From CAXMST01 sp032122625 (lineage in GTDB: Bacteria; Actinomycetota; Thermoleophilia; Solirubrobacterales; 70-9), in NCBI GenBank assembly GCA_032122625.1, contig JAQBGG010000084.1:1-5445 (forward strand): a DNA stretch of 5,445 nucleotides, written 5' to 3'. The notes under the pieces were generated by a model that was given only the letters and a program-made list of their open reading frames with translations, was not told the DNA's origin and did not search any database. Shown piece after piece: positions 1 to 5,350 of this stretch. Within the stretch, counting starts at the first letter, position 1, and each line of letters starts with the position of its first letter. The translations under genes were made by a program, and so were the position numbers.

Positions 1-1
1 G

Positions 2-163
2 ATCCCGCCGATTGCCGTGATTCCGCTCGTCGGTCATGCGATCGCCAACGGTCAGGGCGATCTCGCCTTCGGGACCCTCGCGGTCTTCCTGATGCTCGCG
101 ACTCTCGCGAATCTCCGGCGCACAGGGATACCGCTGACGAAGGCCGATGCGGATACCACCTAG
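2..163 (+). CDS. C-terminal end of a probable membrane protein (partial)
   Basis: The reading frame is open from the window edge to a TAG stop and gives 53 residues; the start lies outside the window. The visible part has a hydrophobic stretch (about residues 1-15, IPPIAVIPLVGHAIA), a short polar turn (NGQGD), and a second hydrophobic helix (about 21-38) ending in NLRRTG. A polar tail rich in D, T and K follows. A last helix followed by an Asn-Leu-Arg-Arg cluster recalls the end of PlsY-type glycerol-3-phosphate acyltransferases, but no diagnostic motif is visible and I do not assign that function. Third positions are G/C-rich as in the neighbours, which supports real coding. The next gene, the flavoenzyme, is convergent, so the two are not co-transcribed. 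Confidence 0.5.
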   Translation: MPPIAVIPLVGHAIANGQGDLAFGTLAVFLMLATLANLRRTGIPLTKADADTT

Positions 164-177
164 CCGGGTACGACGCG

Positions 178-201
178 CGACTCCCCTTCTTGGGGTGGTC
201 G
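178..201. terminator. Possible bidirectional hairpin between convergent genes
   Basis: CGACTCCCC (178-186) can pair with GGGG-T-GGTCG (192-201) around a TTCTT loop. This gives about nine pairs including one T-G wobble and one bulged base. It lies 15 bases after the stop of the upstream plus-strand gene and about 115 bases beyond the stop of the convergent flavoenzyme gene. No T-tract follows on either strand, so calling it a terminator is an inference from position and foldability. Confidence 0.3.
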
Positions 202-316
202 AGCCACAGTTGGGTCACGGCCGATCCGGCGATTGGCGCCTTCGGTACCGACTACGCGCTACGCGCGCAGGTCGCCGTGGTTGGGATCGGCGCTCGTCGC
301 AGCGGCCGGCATGGCG

Positions 317-1822
317 TCAGCTGCTCGGCCGGATCCCCTGGCGGAAGCGGAGGCGGTTGTCGGGGTCGTACTTGGTCTTGACCTGGACCAGGCGCTCGTA
401 GTTCTCGCCGTAGTAGGCCTGCTGCCAGCCCCTCAGGTTGGGGTCTATGTAGTTCTGGTAGGCCTGCCCCGAGACGTAGGGGCTCATCCGCTTGCGGGCG
501 GCCCCGATCCACTTCTTCGCGGCCTTGCGCTCGCTCTTGGCGGCCGGCTGCGTGTAGTACTGGATGCAGTAGAGCTGATCGCGATGGACGAAGGCTGTCG
601 AGGTGGGGTGGACCTGGTTGATCGCGCCGCCGTAGCCGTCGAGGAGGATCGCGCCGGAGGCGCCCTCGCTCTGACGGTCCTCGATCGCCGCGATCATCGC
701 CGCCCGGCCGCTCGAGTCGAGCGCGTCCCGGACGTAGTCGGAGGCGGCATAGAAGCTGGAGCGATCCGGCTTCTCGCAGCTCTTCAGGCCCTCGTTCGAG
801 CAGCCGGCCCAGCGCTTCATCAGATCGCCGTAATCAGCCGTGCCGACCGTAAGTTGGACTCCGTCAACATCGGTGAGTGGCTTCAGTGCCTGCCGCATAG
901 CGCTCTCCGAGCCGAAGAACTGGCCCTCGGAGTGGACCTTGGGCGAGCTCGCTCCCGCCAGCAAGCTGAAGAACGGACAGAGGTTCGGCGAGGCGTCCGC
1001 GGTCAGCTGCTGCCAGGCCTTCAGCACCTGGTCCGCCTGGCTCCACGGCCAGCTCGCGAAATAGTAGGACGCGCTGTTCACGCGGTATGTCTTGAAGGTG
1101 AGGTCGGTGACGATCCCGAAGTTGCCGCCCCCACCACCCTGGCAGGCCCACAGCAGCCCGGGATTGGTATTGCCGTCGACGGCGCGGAGCATGCCGTCTG
1201 GGGTGACGATCGAGGCCCCGGTGATGTTGTCGCAGGTGAGGCCGTACTTGCGCGAGGCGAAGCCCATGCCACCACCGAGCGCCAGCCCACTGATCCCCAC
1301 CGTCGGGCAGGAGCCGCCGGGGACGGTCAACCCCTTCTTCGCAAGCTTGGAGTACATGCGAATCAGCCCGACGCCGGCGCCGACCGTCGCCCGGCGCTTG
1401 CCGCTGCTGGCCTGGACGCTCCTGAAGTGGCTGAGGTCGACGACGACGCCGCTGTCCGTCGTCGAGTACCCGGCGTAGCTGTGGCCACCGGAGCGGGCCC
1501 TGAGGTTGACGTCGAACTGGTTCGCCCACTTCATCACCGCCTGGACATCGGCGACGTCGCGGACCTTGACGACGGCCGCCGGGTGGAGGTTGTTGAAGCG
1601 GGTGTTGTAGACGCGACTGGCGCGCTGGTAGCCGTTGTTGCCGCGCACGAAGACCCGCCCGCGCACGGCGCTCTTCAGTTCCTTCAGCGCTTTGTCGCCT
1701 ACGTGGCTCGATGCCTGCGGCCGTGCGAGGGCGGCAACCAGGTCGAGCTCGGCGGACGCCGCCAGCGCAGCTGCGCCGACGCCGGCGCGCTGAAGGAACT
1801 CGCGACGGTCGTAGTCAGCCAT
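317..1822 (-). CDS. Tat-exported FAD-binding oxidoreductase with BBE domain
   Basis: A 501-residue enzyme of the berberine bridge enzyme / gluco-oligosaccharide oxidase group (FAD_binding_4 then BBE fold). These enzymes bind FAD covalently and oxidise alcohols, sugars or alkaloid-like substrates with O2. Residues 5-11 (DRREFLQ) form a twin-arginine motif before a hydrophobic stretch (about 13-32), so export by Tat is expected. His114 in RSGGHSYAG matches the 8-alpha-histidyl FAD attachment site. Cys172 in GGSCPTVGISG matches the 6-S-cysteinyl site, so bicovalent flavin is likely. LALGGGMG (180-187) and the QGGGGGNFGIVT segment (228-239) are FAD-domain glycine motifs. The C-terminal BBE motif is NYID (457-460), followed by YYG.NYERL and KYDPDNRLRF..GI. 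Length is normal for the family. The ATG is the only start: no in-frame ATG, GTG or TTG lies between it and the upstream in-frame TGA. No good Shine-Dalgarno is visible. The substrate cannot be read from the sequence. Confidence 0.95.
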   Translation of the reverse strand: MADYDRREFLQRAGVGAAALAASAELDLVAALARPQASSHVGDKALKELKSAVRGRVFVRGNNGYQRASRVYNTRFNNLHPAAVVKVRDVADVQAVMKWANQFDVNLRARSGGHSYAGYSTTDSGVVVDLSHFRSVQASSGKRRATVGAGVGLIRMYSKLAKKGLTVPGGSCPTVGISGLALGGGMGFASRKYGLTCDNITGASIVTPDGMLRAVDGNTNPGLLWACQGGGGGNFGIVTDLTFKTYRVNSASYYFASWPWSQADQVLKAWQQLTADASPNLCPFFSLLAGASSPKVHSEGQFFGSESAMRQALKPLTDVDGVQLTVGTADYGDLMKRWAGCSNEGLKSCEKPDRSSFYAASDYVRDALDSSGRAAMIAAIEDRQSEGASGAILLDGYGGAINQVHPTSTAFVHRDQLYCIQYYTQPAAKSERKAAKKWIGAARKRMSPYVSGQAYQNYIDPNLRGWQQAYYGENYERLVQVKTKYDPDNRLRFRQGIRPSS

Positions 1823-1917
1823 CGCCGTCGCCGGAGCCTGAGCGCGGAGCGGCTTCCATCGTCACCAGCGCAGCCTATCGCCCCGATGGCCGCCGCGAAT
1901 ACGAACCTCGGCCGCAA

Positions 1918-1947
1918 ACGGGGGGCCGCCCCAAGGCGGCCCCCCGT
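1918..1947 (-). terminator. Strong intrinsic-type terminator of the membrane-protein operon
   Basis: A perfect 13-bp inverted repeat (1918-1930 with 1935-1947), almost all G/C, encloses a 4-base loop. Read on the minus strand it begins 31 bases beyond the stop of the preceding membrane protein gene and ends in a short TTT run, the pattern of a factor-independent terminator with a weak T-tract, common in high-GC bacteria. It separates the membrane operon from the flavoenzyme gene downstream on the same strand. That gene therefore probably has its own promoter within 1823-1917, where I see no convincing -35/-10 pair. Confidence 0.8.
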
Positions 1948-1977
1948 GCGTCGTCTGCCCCGGGAGAGGAGGCAGGT

Positions 1978-2610
1978 CTAGCGGCGTGGCTCCTCCGTCG
2001 CCAACTCGCGCACCCGGCTCGACTGGAACCGGAGTACTTGAGCGATTGTCGCCAGACCGAACGTGATCGCGACCAGATACATCGCGATCCCAACTCGCTG
2101 TACGCCCTCGAGAACGGTGAACCGCTCTGCGGAGAGCTCCAGCGACGCCGTCGTGGAACTCACATCCGCCGCAAAGACGAAATGGAGCACCGCGGCGCCC
2201 AGCAGGGTCATCATCGCCATCATCATCGTGGCGAGGAATACCTTGGCCGTGACCGGCATCTTCAGGGTCACGACGCGCCGGCCGCTCGCCTCCTGTAGGT
2301 CACCTCCGCCCTTGCGGAACTGACCGAGGATGCGGGCGATTGCGAACGAGACCGCCGCGAATACCGAGGCGAACCCGATCATCATCGCGCCGACCTGAAC
2401 CTGGCGCAGGGTCTCGATCGTCTCGCCTGAGCCGCCGGTCGAGATCTGATCGGCCCGGACGATGCCCAAGATCACCGCGGCCGGGAAGGCCATCAGGGCC
2501 ATCACCAGCATCGGCAGCCAGAGCTTGATCCCGGCCCGCTGGGGCAGGTTGTAGCCCGGTGACCGCGACGTCAGCTCGACGTCGAACTGCTTGACCGTTG
2601 CTGCTTCCAT
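1978..2610 (-). CDS. Four-helix membrane protein, paralog of its upstream neighbour
   Basis: A 210-residue protein I cannot assign to a named family. Four hydrophobic helices are predicted by eye at about 30-51, 71-95, 124-148 and 169-193. By the positive-inside rule both ends and the middle loop (96-123) should be cytoplasmic. The middle loop carries a GGG..LQ stretch and TLKMPxTAKVF (115-125). The same order (WLPM, GG..xQ, TLKMPxxAKxF, FQxxR) occurs in the C-terminal two thirds of the adjacent gene product, so the two are paralogs. I start at ATG 2610 because GGGAGGTG sits just upstream. An in-frame GTG at 2619 is part of that ribosome site and would add only three residues. The gene begins 5 bases after the stop of the upstream gene. 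The 31-residue N-terminal tail before helix 1 is polar. Function is unknown; a transport, sensing or membrane scaffold role would be a guess. Confidence 0.85.
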   Translation of the reverse strand: MEAATVKQFDVELTSRSPGYNLPQRAGIKLWLPMLVMALMAFPAAVILGIVRADQISTGGSGETIETLRQVQVGAMMIGFASVFAAVSFAIARILGQFRKGGGDLQEASGRRVVTLKMPVTAKVFLATMMMAMMTLLGAAVLHFVFAADVSSTTASLELSAERFTVLEGVQRVGIAMYLVAITFGLATIAQVLRFQSSRVRELATEEPRR

Positions 2611-2615
2611 GTTTC

Positions 2616-3548
2616 TCACCTCCCCTCGCGGATGATTTGGCCGAGGCGCTCGAACTGGAACCCGACCACGGTGCCGATCGTGTACAGCGCCAGGACGATC
2701 CCCGAGAGGATCAGGCCGAGGCCGAACTCACGAACCGGAGCGAGCCAGGCGAACCAGCTCGTCGGATCGTCCACTCCGGTGGCCACCAGGTAGCCGACGA
2801 ACTGGGCCATCGCGACCATCACGCCGGCGGCCATCAGCCCGACGAACGCCTTCGCGCTCGGGGGCATCTTCAGCGTCTTGATGCTCACACCAAGCGCCGC
2901 CTGGACCTCGGCGCCGCCGGAGCGGAGCGAGCTCAGGATCGTCCCCAGAAGGAACGCGATGCCGGCGAGGATCAGGCCCTGACCGAGGAACTGCGTCCCC
3001 TGGACGATCGCCCCGAGGTCGCTGAACGTGCCGGGGTTCGTCTCGCCCGACTGGACGATCGCGAACACCAGACCGGCCACGACGAGCATCGGCCCCATCG
3101 CGATCATCGGCAGCCACATCCGCTCGGCCATCCTGTGGATAGCGAGCTTCTCCGGCACCGTCTTGGTCACGGTGGCCAGGCCGTAGGCCGTGTCGATATC
3201 CCCGACGCGGACGGAATCACCGGGTTCCACGTCGGGCTTGAGGCCCGGTAGCGCCGCCTTGACGGCGTCTACCCGGAGCCAGAGCCGGATCAGGATCCCA
3301 ATCAGCGTGGTCGCGATGCCGAGCATCACGGCGGCAAAGCCCGCGGTCCCAAGACCGAAGGTCCATGCCAGCGTGTCGGCGTTGGCGGCCTCATCGGCGA
3401 CGACGACGTTCCCGATCAGGGATGCCGCCGCGACCATCAGGCCGAACAGCGCGATCACTATTCCGACCACGCGGTATCGGGAGGCCTTCTCTTGGTCCGT
3501 GCGTTCGGCCAGCGGCCGTAGCGTGGACTGGAGGGCGAAGGTACTCAT
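2616..3548 (-). CDS. Six-helix membrane protein with repeated two-helix units
   Basis: A 310-residue membrane protein of no family I recognise. Helices are predicted at about 26-48, 66-88, 144-165, 186-207, 233-256 and 274-297, giving three hairpins with short acidic external loops (e.g. DEAANAD at 52-58, GVDDPTS at 258-264) and basic internal ones. A cytoplasmic linker of about 50 residues (90-140) separates hairpins 1 and 2. The second helices of the hairpins resemble each other. G77-L100 and G196-L219 align without gaps with 11 of 24 identities (GIA...L..IL..L...V.AAL), and G189-I204 and G276-I291 share 10 of 16 (GxGLILxGI). TLKMPPSAKAF (225-235) lies between helices 4 and 5. The ATG follows AAAGGAGG at 7-base spacing, so the start is firm. 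It is the first gene of a two-gene operon with its paralog. Confidence 0.88.
   Translation of the reverse strand: MSTFALQSTLRPLAERTDQEKASRYRVVGIVIALFGLMVAAASLIGNVVVADEAANADTLAWTFGLGTAGFAAVMLGIATTLIGILIRLWLRVDAVKAALPGLKPDVEPGDSVRVGDIDTAYGLATVTKTVPEKLAIHRMAERMWLPMIAMGPMLVVAGLVFAIVQSGETNPGTFSDLGAIVQGTQFLGQGLILAGIAFLLGTILSSLRSGGAEVQAALGVSIKTLKMPPSAKAFVGLMAAGVMVAMAQFVGYLVATGVDDPTSWFAWLAPVREFGLGLILSGIVLALYTIGTVVGFQFERLGQIIREGR
2617..2624 (-). promoter_or_regulatory. Ribosome binding site embedded in the upstream stop codon
   Basis: On the minus strand GGGAGGTG lies 6 bases before the ATG at 2610. It overlaps the last codons and TGA stop of the six-helix protein gene. Termination at that stop places the ribosome directly on the next start, so translational coupling of the two paralogs is likely. 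This site also argues against the overlapping GTG at 2619 as the true start. Confidence 0.7.
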
Positions 3549-3555
3549 GCGCCTT

Positions 3556-3563
3556 CCTCCTTT
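3556..3563 (-). promoter_or_regulatory. Strong Shine-Dalgarno of the six-helix protein gene
   Basis: AAAGGAGG on the minus strand, 7 bases before the ATG at 3548, is near-perfectly complementary to the 16S rRNA 3' end. It fixes the start and suggests efficient translation. Confidence 0.75.
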
Positions 3564-3566
3564 GTT

Positions 3567-3586
3567 GTTGTGGTCATTGCCACAAC
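3567..3586. repeat. 7-bp inverted repeat next to the ribosome site
   Basis: GTTGTGG and CCACAAC form a perfect inverted repeat around a 6-base spacer, only 3 bases from the Shine-Dalgarno of the six-helix membrane protein gene. It could be a dimeric repressor operator or a small mRNA hairpin controlling ribosome access. It is less G/C-rich than its surroundings. A second, weaker hairpin (GGAGC-GCAG-GCTCC, 3591-3604) lies just beyond. No clear -10/-35 pair was identified, so the regulatory role is inferred. Confidence 0.4.
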
Positions 3587-3635
3587 TAGAGGAGCGCAGG
3601 CTCCGAAACGATTCAGCGGTCTGCCGGCCGGCGGC

Positions 3636-3776
3636 TCAGGCCGGCTCGGCAACGCGGCTGCTCCGTGCCAGGACCGAGGACGCCGCCCCTACTCCGAGTC
3701 CATACACGAGGTGCGCGCTGAGGTCCTTGCCCAGCACCGACGGCGGGTACTCCCAGATCGGCTTGTAGAGCTTCAT
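3636..3776 (-). pseudogene. Small reading frame or C-terminal remnant with AHLVYG motif
   Basis: The minus strand encodes 46 residues from an ATG at 3776 to TGA. They include KLYKPIWEYPPSVLGKDL followed by SAHLVYGLGVGAASSVLARS. The aromatic/proline segment followed by an amphipathic AHLVYG-small-residue helix reads like the conserved end of a larger, possibly membrane-associated protein rather than a random shadow frame; I cannot name the family. No ribosome site precedes the ATG. The frame remains open upstream to 3836, but there it is antisense to the patatin-like tail and its residues look like low-complexity S/T filler. A truncated gene is my favoured reading; an intact tiny gene or chance frame cannot be excluded. 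Confidence 0.35.
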
Positions 3777-4002
3777 CGGGGCCAGCATTCGGCTGGTCGT
3801 TGAGGTGGAGCTGCTCAAGGACCGGGCCGAGCTCATCGTGCTGCCGCCGCCCTGCCCGCTGACCGTCCAGCCGATCGACTTCGGCCACGCCGACGAGCTG
3901 ATCAGCCGCGGCTACGAGGGCGCCCGCGACTACCTCGACAACCTCCCAGCGGACGGCGGCCCGGCGATCCCGTTTTCCTTCTCGATGCACAGCCACGAGT
4001 AG
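3769..4002 (+). pseudogene. C-terminal fragment of a patatin-like phospholipase
   Basis: The plus-strand frame is open from just after a TAG (3766-3768) to TAG at 4000-4002. The stretch VLPPPCPLTVQPIDF, then GHADELISRGYEGARDYLD, closely resembles the end of bacterial patatin-like (NTE-family) lipid acyl hydrolases, where a PP.CPL...P.DF segment precedes a final helix with ELI.R....TR.WL. About 200 or more N-terminal residues are missing, including the oxyanion glycine loop, the GxSxG nucleophile and the DGG aspartate, so it cannot be an active lipase. The only starts are weak: GTG 3805 would give 65 residues without a ribosome site. The region just upstream holds a different gene fragment on the other strand, so the 5' part was lost by rearrangement or, less likely, by misassembly. 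Recognition rests on recalled family features. Confidence 0.5.
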
Positions 4003-4099
4003 ACGGGCTCCCCGGCGGCGGCCCGAGTCCCGGGTGTGGCAGAGGAAGTCCTTCAGCAGCAGGTGAACCCTTTCTGCCGGTCGCCGGCTCCAACTGGTG

Positions 4100-4723
4100 A
4101 TGACCGCGAAACTGAACGAACCGCGCGCCAACGGTGACCAGGTTGCCAACAGACCGGGCCCATCGGCCGACGAGTCAGAGCTGATCAAACGGGCCCAGGC
4201 CGGGGACGCCGAGGCCTTCAACGAACTTGCAGATCGGCACGGCTCGATGGTCCGGCGGGTGCTCTTCCGGATCCTCAAGGACTGCGAGCAGGCATGGGAC
4301 GCGATGCAGGAGGCCCTCTTGGGGGCCTGGCGGAATATCGGCAAGTTCGAGGGCCGCGCGAAGTTCTCCACCTGGCTGACCCGGATCGGGATAAACGAGG
4401 CCTATCGTGGCCGCCGGCGCAGCGGTCCGGAGGTTGTCGGTCTCGAGGATTCGATCGGGGAGCGAGTGCCCGACTGGGGCAACCGGCCGGACGAGACCTT
4501 CGAGTCACGAGAGTTCCTGGGCGCCGTCGGCACGGCGCTCGACTCACTGTCACCCGACTATCGCACCGCTGTCGTGCTGCGCGATCTCGAGGGGCTGAGC
4601 ACGCGAGACGCGGCCGCCTCGGCCGGGATCGAGGAGCGAGCTTTCAAGAGCCGACTCCACCGCGGGCGCATGGCGCTCCGCGCCGAGCTCGACGAGTACT
4701 TCAGCGCGGGGTACGTCCGGTGA
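4100..4723 (+). CDS. ECF-family RNA polymerase sigma factor
   Basis: A 207-residue group 4 (ECF) sigma factor that directs RNA polymerase to stress-type promoters. Region 2 covers about residues 40-107, with AFNELADRHGSMVRRVLFRIL, then DAMQEALLGAWRNIGKFEGRAKFSTWL and TRIGINEAYRGRRR, the classic core-binding and -10 recognition pattern. Region 4 covers about 144-196 (LDSLSPDYRTAVVLRDLEGLSTRDAA, then an ERAFKSRLHRGRMALR recognition helix). A short acidic linker (109-135) joins them, and no extra C-terminal domain is present. The start is ATG 4100 or the adjacent in-frame GTG 4097. An in-frame TGA at 4064 rules out anything longer, and neither has a visible Shine-Dalgarno, so a leaderless or weakly translated message is possible. 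The TGA stop overlaps the GTG of the anti-sigma gene by 4 bp, giving a coupled operon. Autoregulation is usual for such pairs but is not shown here. Confidence 0.95.
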   Translation: MTAKLNEPRANGDQVANRPGPSADESELIKRAQAGDAEAFNELADRHGSMVRRVLFRILKDCEQAWDAMQEALLGAWRNIGKFEGRAKFSTWLTRIGINEAYRGRRRSGPEVVGLEDSIGERVPDWGNRPDETFESREFLGAVGTALDSLSPDYRTAVVLRDLEGLSTRDAAASAGIEERAFKSRLHRGRMALRAELDEYFSAGYVR

Positions 4724-4950
4724 GCCTCAACCCGGTCAAGAACCGGCGCGAGCGCTGTCGTGCAGCCCGCGGGCAGATGTCGGAGTACATCGATGGCGAA
4801 CCGGGGCCAGACACGCAAGCGCTCGAACGGCATCTCGGCCGCTGCCCGAACTGCCGCCGGATGTTCCAGAACCTGTCGCGCACCGTGACCGCGCTGCGAA
4901 GCATCGGCGAGCAGCCGGATCTGCACGGGCCGGACCGGGGGACGTCGTGA
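4720..4950 (+). CDS. Small soluble zinc-binding anti-sigma factor (ZAS / zf-HC2 type)
   Basis: A 76-residue protein starting with GTG that overlaps the sigma gene stop (GTGA). It has the anti-sigma zinc motif His38-x3-Cys42-x2-Cys45 in HLGRCPNCRRMF, preceded by MSEYIDGEP (20-28), the usual first helix of zf-HC2 domains. Cys13 stands 25 residues before His38, nearly the same place as the first zinc ligand (Cys11) of the redox anti-sigma factor RsrA, so a full four-ligand site is plausible. No transmembrane helix follows the domain, so it should act in the cytoplasm by binding the sigma factor and blocking polymerase. Release could be triggered by thiol oxidation, by analogy with RsrA, but this is an inference. 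The last 13 or so residues are polar and low in structure. Its stop again overlaps the next start by 4 bp. Confidence 0.88.
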   Translation: MSLNPVKNRRERCRAARGQMSEYIDGEPGPDTQALERHLGRCPNCRRMFQNLSRTVTALRSIGEQPDLHGPDRGTS

Positions 4951-5288
4951 CCGTGGTGCGGGCAGTCCTCGACGGCGTAACGCTCGCTGAAAGCGAGGCG
5001 ACGCGACTCGTCGAAGGCAACCATTACTTCCCTCCCGAGAGCGTCAACCCCGAGCACTTGACCCCGACGTGGATCAAGAGCCCCTGCTTCTGGAAGGGCC
5101 TGGCGAGCTACTACGACATTCGGCACGAAGCCGGCAGCGCCAGATCAGCCGCTTGGACCTATCACCACCCGTTCCCCTGGATCCGCAAGATCCGTGACCA
5201 TGTCGCCTTCTGGGCCCCCGTCGAGATCGTCGAGGGTTCGAGCGAGTCTCCCCTCCCGGCCAGCCCCGGCGGCGGCGAGAACCGGTAA
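4947..5288 (+). CDS. DUF427 domain protein
   Basis: A 113-residue protein matching the DUF427 family (compact beta-rich domain, biochemical role not established). Visible landmarks: VRAVLDGVTLAES (4-16), VEGNHYFPPESV (22-33), a Cys47-Phe-Trp-Lys-Gly followed by ASYYDI (47-58) matching the family signature C.WKG.A.YY, AAWTYHHP (68-75) and IRDHVAFW (82-89). The domain ends near residue 95; the remaining tail (GSSESPLPASPGGGENR) is probably disordered. The GTG start overlaps the anti-sigma stop in GTGA, making it the third coupled gene of the sigma operon, so its dose is tied to the sigma/anti-sigma pair. There is no signal peptide or membrane helix, so it is cytoplasmic. The conserved Cys, His and Trp residues could form an active or ligand site, but no reaction is assigned. 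Confidence 0.9.
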   Translation: MTVVRAVLDGVTLAESEATRLVEGNHYFPPESVNPEHLTPTWIKSPCFWKGLASYYDIRHEAGSARSAAWTYHHPFPWIRKIRDHVAFWAPVEIVEGSSESPLPASPGGGENR

Positions 5289-5314
5289 GGCTCTTGTAAG
5301 CCCGGCCTCCTACG

Positions 5315-5338
5315 GTCGCCTTGATCGAAGGAAGCGAC
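5315..5338 (+). repeat. Possible leader hairpin before the secreted-protein gene
   Basis: GTCG-CCTT (5315-5322) pairs with AAGG (5328-5331) and CGAC (5335-5338) around a 5-base loop and a 3-base bulge. It sits 1-2 bases before the Shine-Dalgarno of the following gene. It could affect ribosome access or mRNA stability. It is short enough to be chance. Confidence 0.25.
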
Positions 5339-5350
5339 AGAGGAGGAATG

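Larger units (their letters stand above)
3549..4099. other. Gene-poor stretch between divergent operons with gene remnants
   Basis: About 550 bases between the minus-strand membrane operon and the plus-strand sigma operon hold no gene that looks complete. Contents: a leader with inverted repeats (3549-3604); a minus-strand coding remnant (3636-3776); the plus-strand tail of a patatin-like protein (to 4002); and about 97 bases (4003-4099) that should hold the sigma operon promoter. In that last part I see no reliable promoter pair. TGAACC at 4064-4069 is a possible ECF-like -35, and no Shine-Dalgarno precedes the sigma gene. Confidence 0.5.

Noticed and set aside
1699..1917. 72-residue minus-strand open frame overlapping the flavoenzyme start
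   Set aside because: It begins like a signal peptide (MRPRFVFAAAIGAIGCAG) but runs out of frame into the flavoenzyme gene and ends in arginine-rich filler. No ribosome site is visible, so it is probably a chance frame.
233..1981. 582-residue open frame on the plus strand across the flavoenzyme gene
   Set aside because: It is antisense to a clear full-length flavoenzyme. Its composition (A, V, R, D, G-rich, no motifs) is typical of a mirror frame created by G/C-rich third positions.
2598..3251. 217-residue plus-strand open frame over the six-helix membrane protein gene
   Set aside because: It is a polar H/R/D/E-rich mirror of membrane helices, with no ribosome site and no recognisable domain. 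The minus-strand gene has a strong start and coherent helices.
4003..4035. G/C-rich imperfect hairpin after the patatin-like tail (GGGCTC with GAGTCCC)
   Set aside because: It has a bulged stem, a long loop and no T-tract, so it is not distinguishable from chance pairing in GC-rich DNA.
3613..4371. 252-residue minus-strand open frame covering the gene-poor region and the start of the sigma gene
   Set aside because: Half of it is antisense to the sigma factor and the rest is antisense to the patatin-like tail. No family feature or ribosome site is visible.
4294..4719. Upstream extension of the anti-sigma frame to 4294
   Set aside because: The extension lies out of frame inside the sigma factor gene. 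The GTG at 4720 gives the normal zf-HC2 start and the expected 4-bp overlap.
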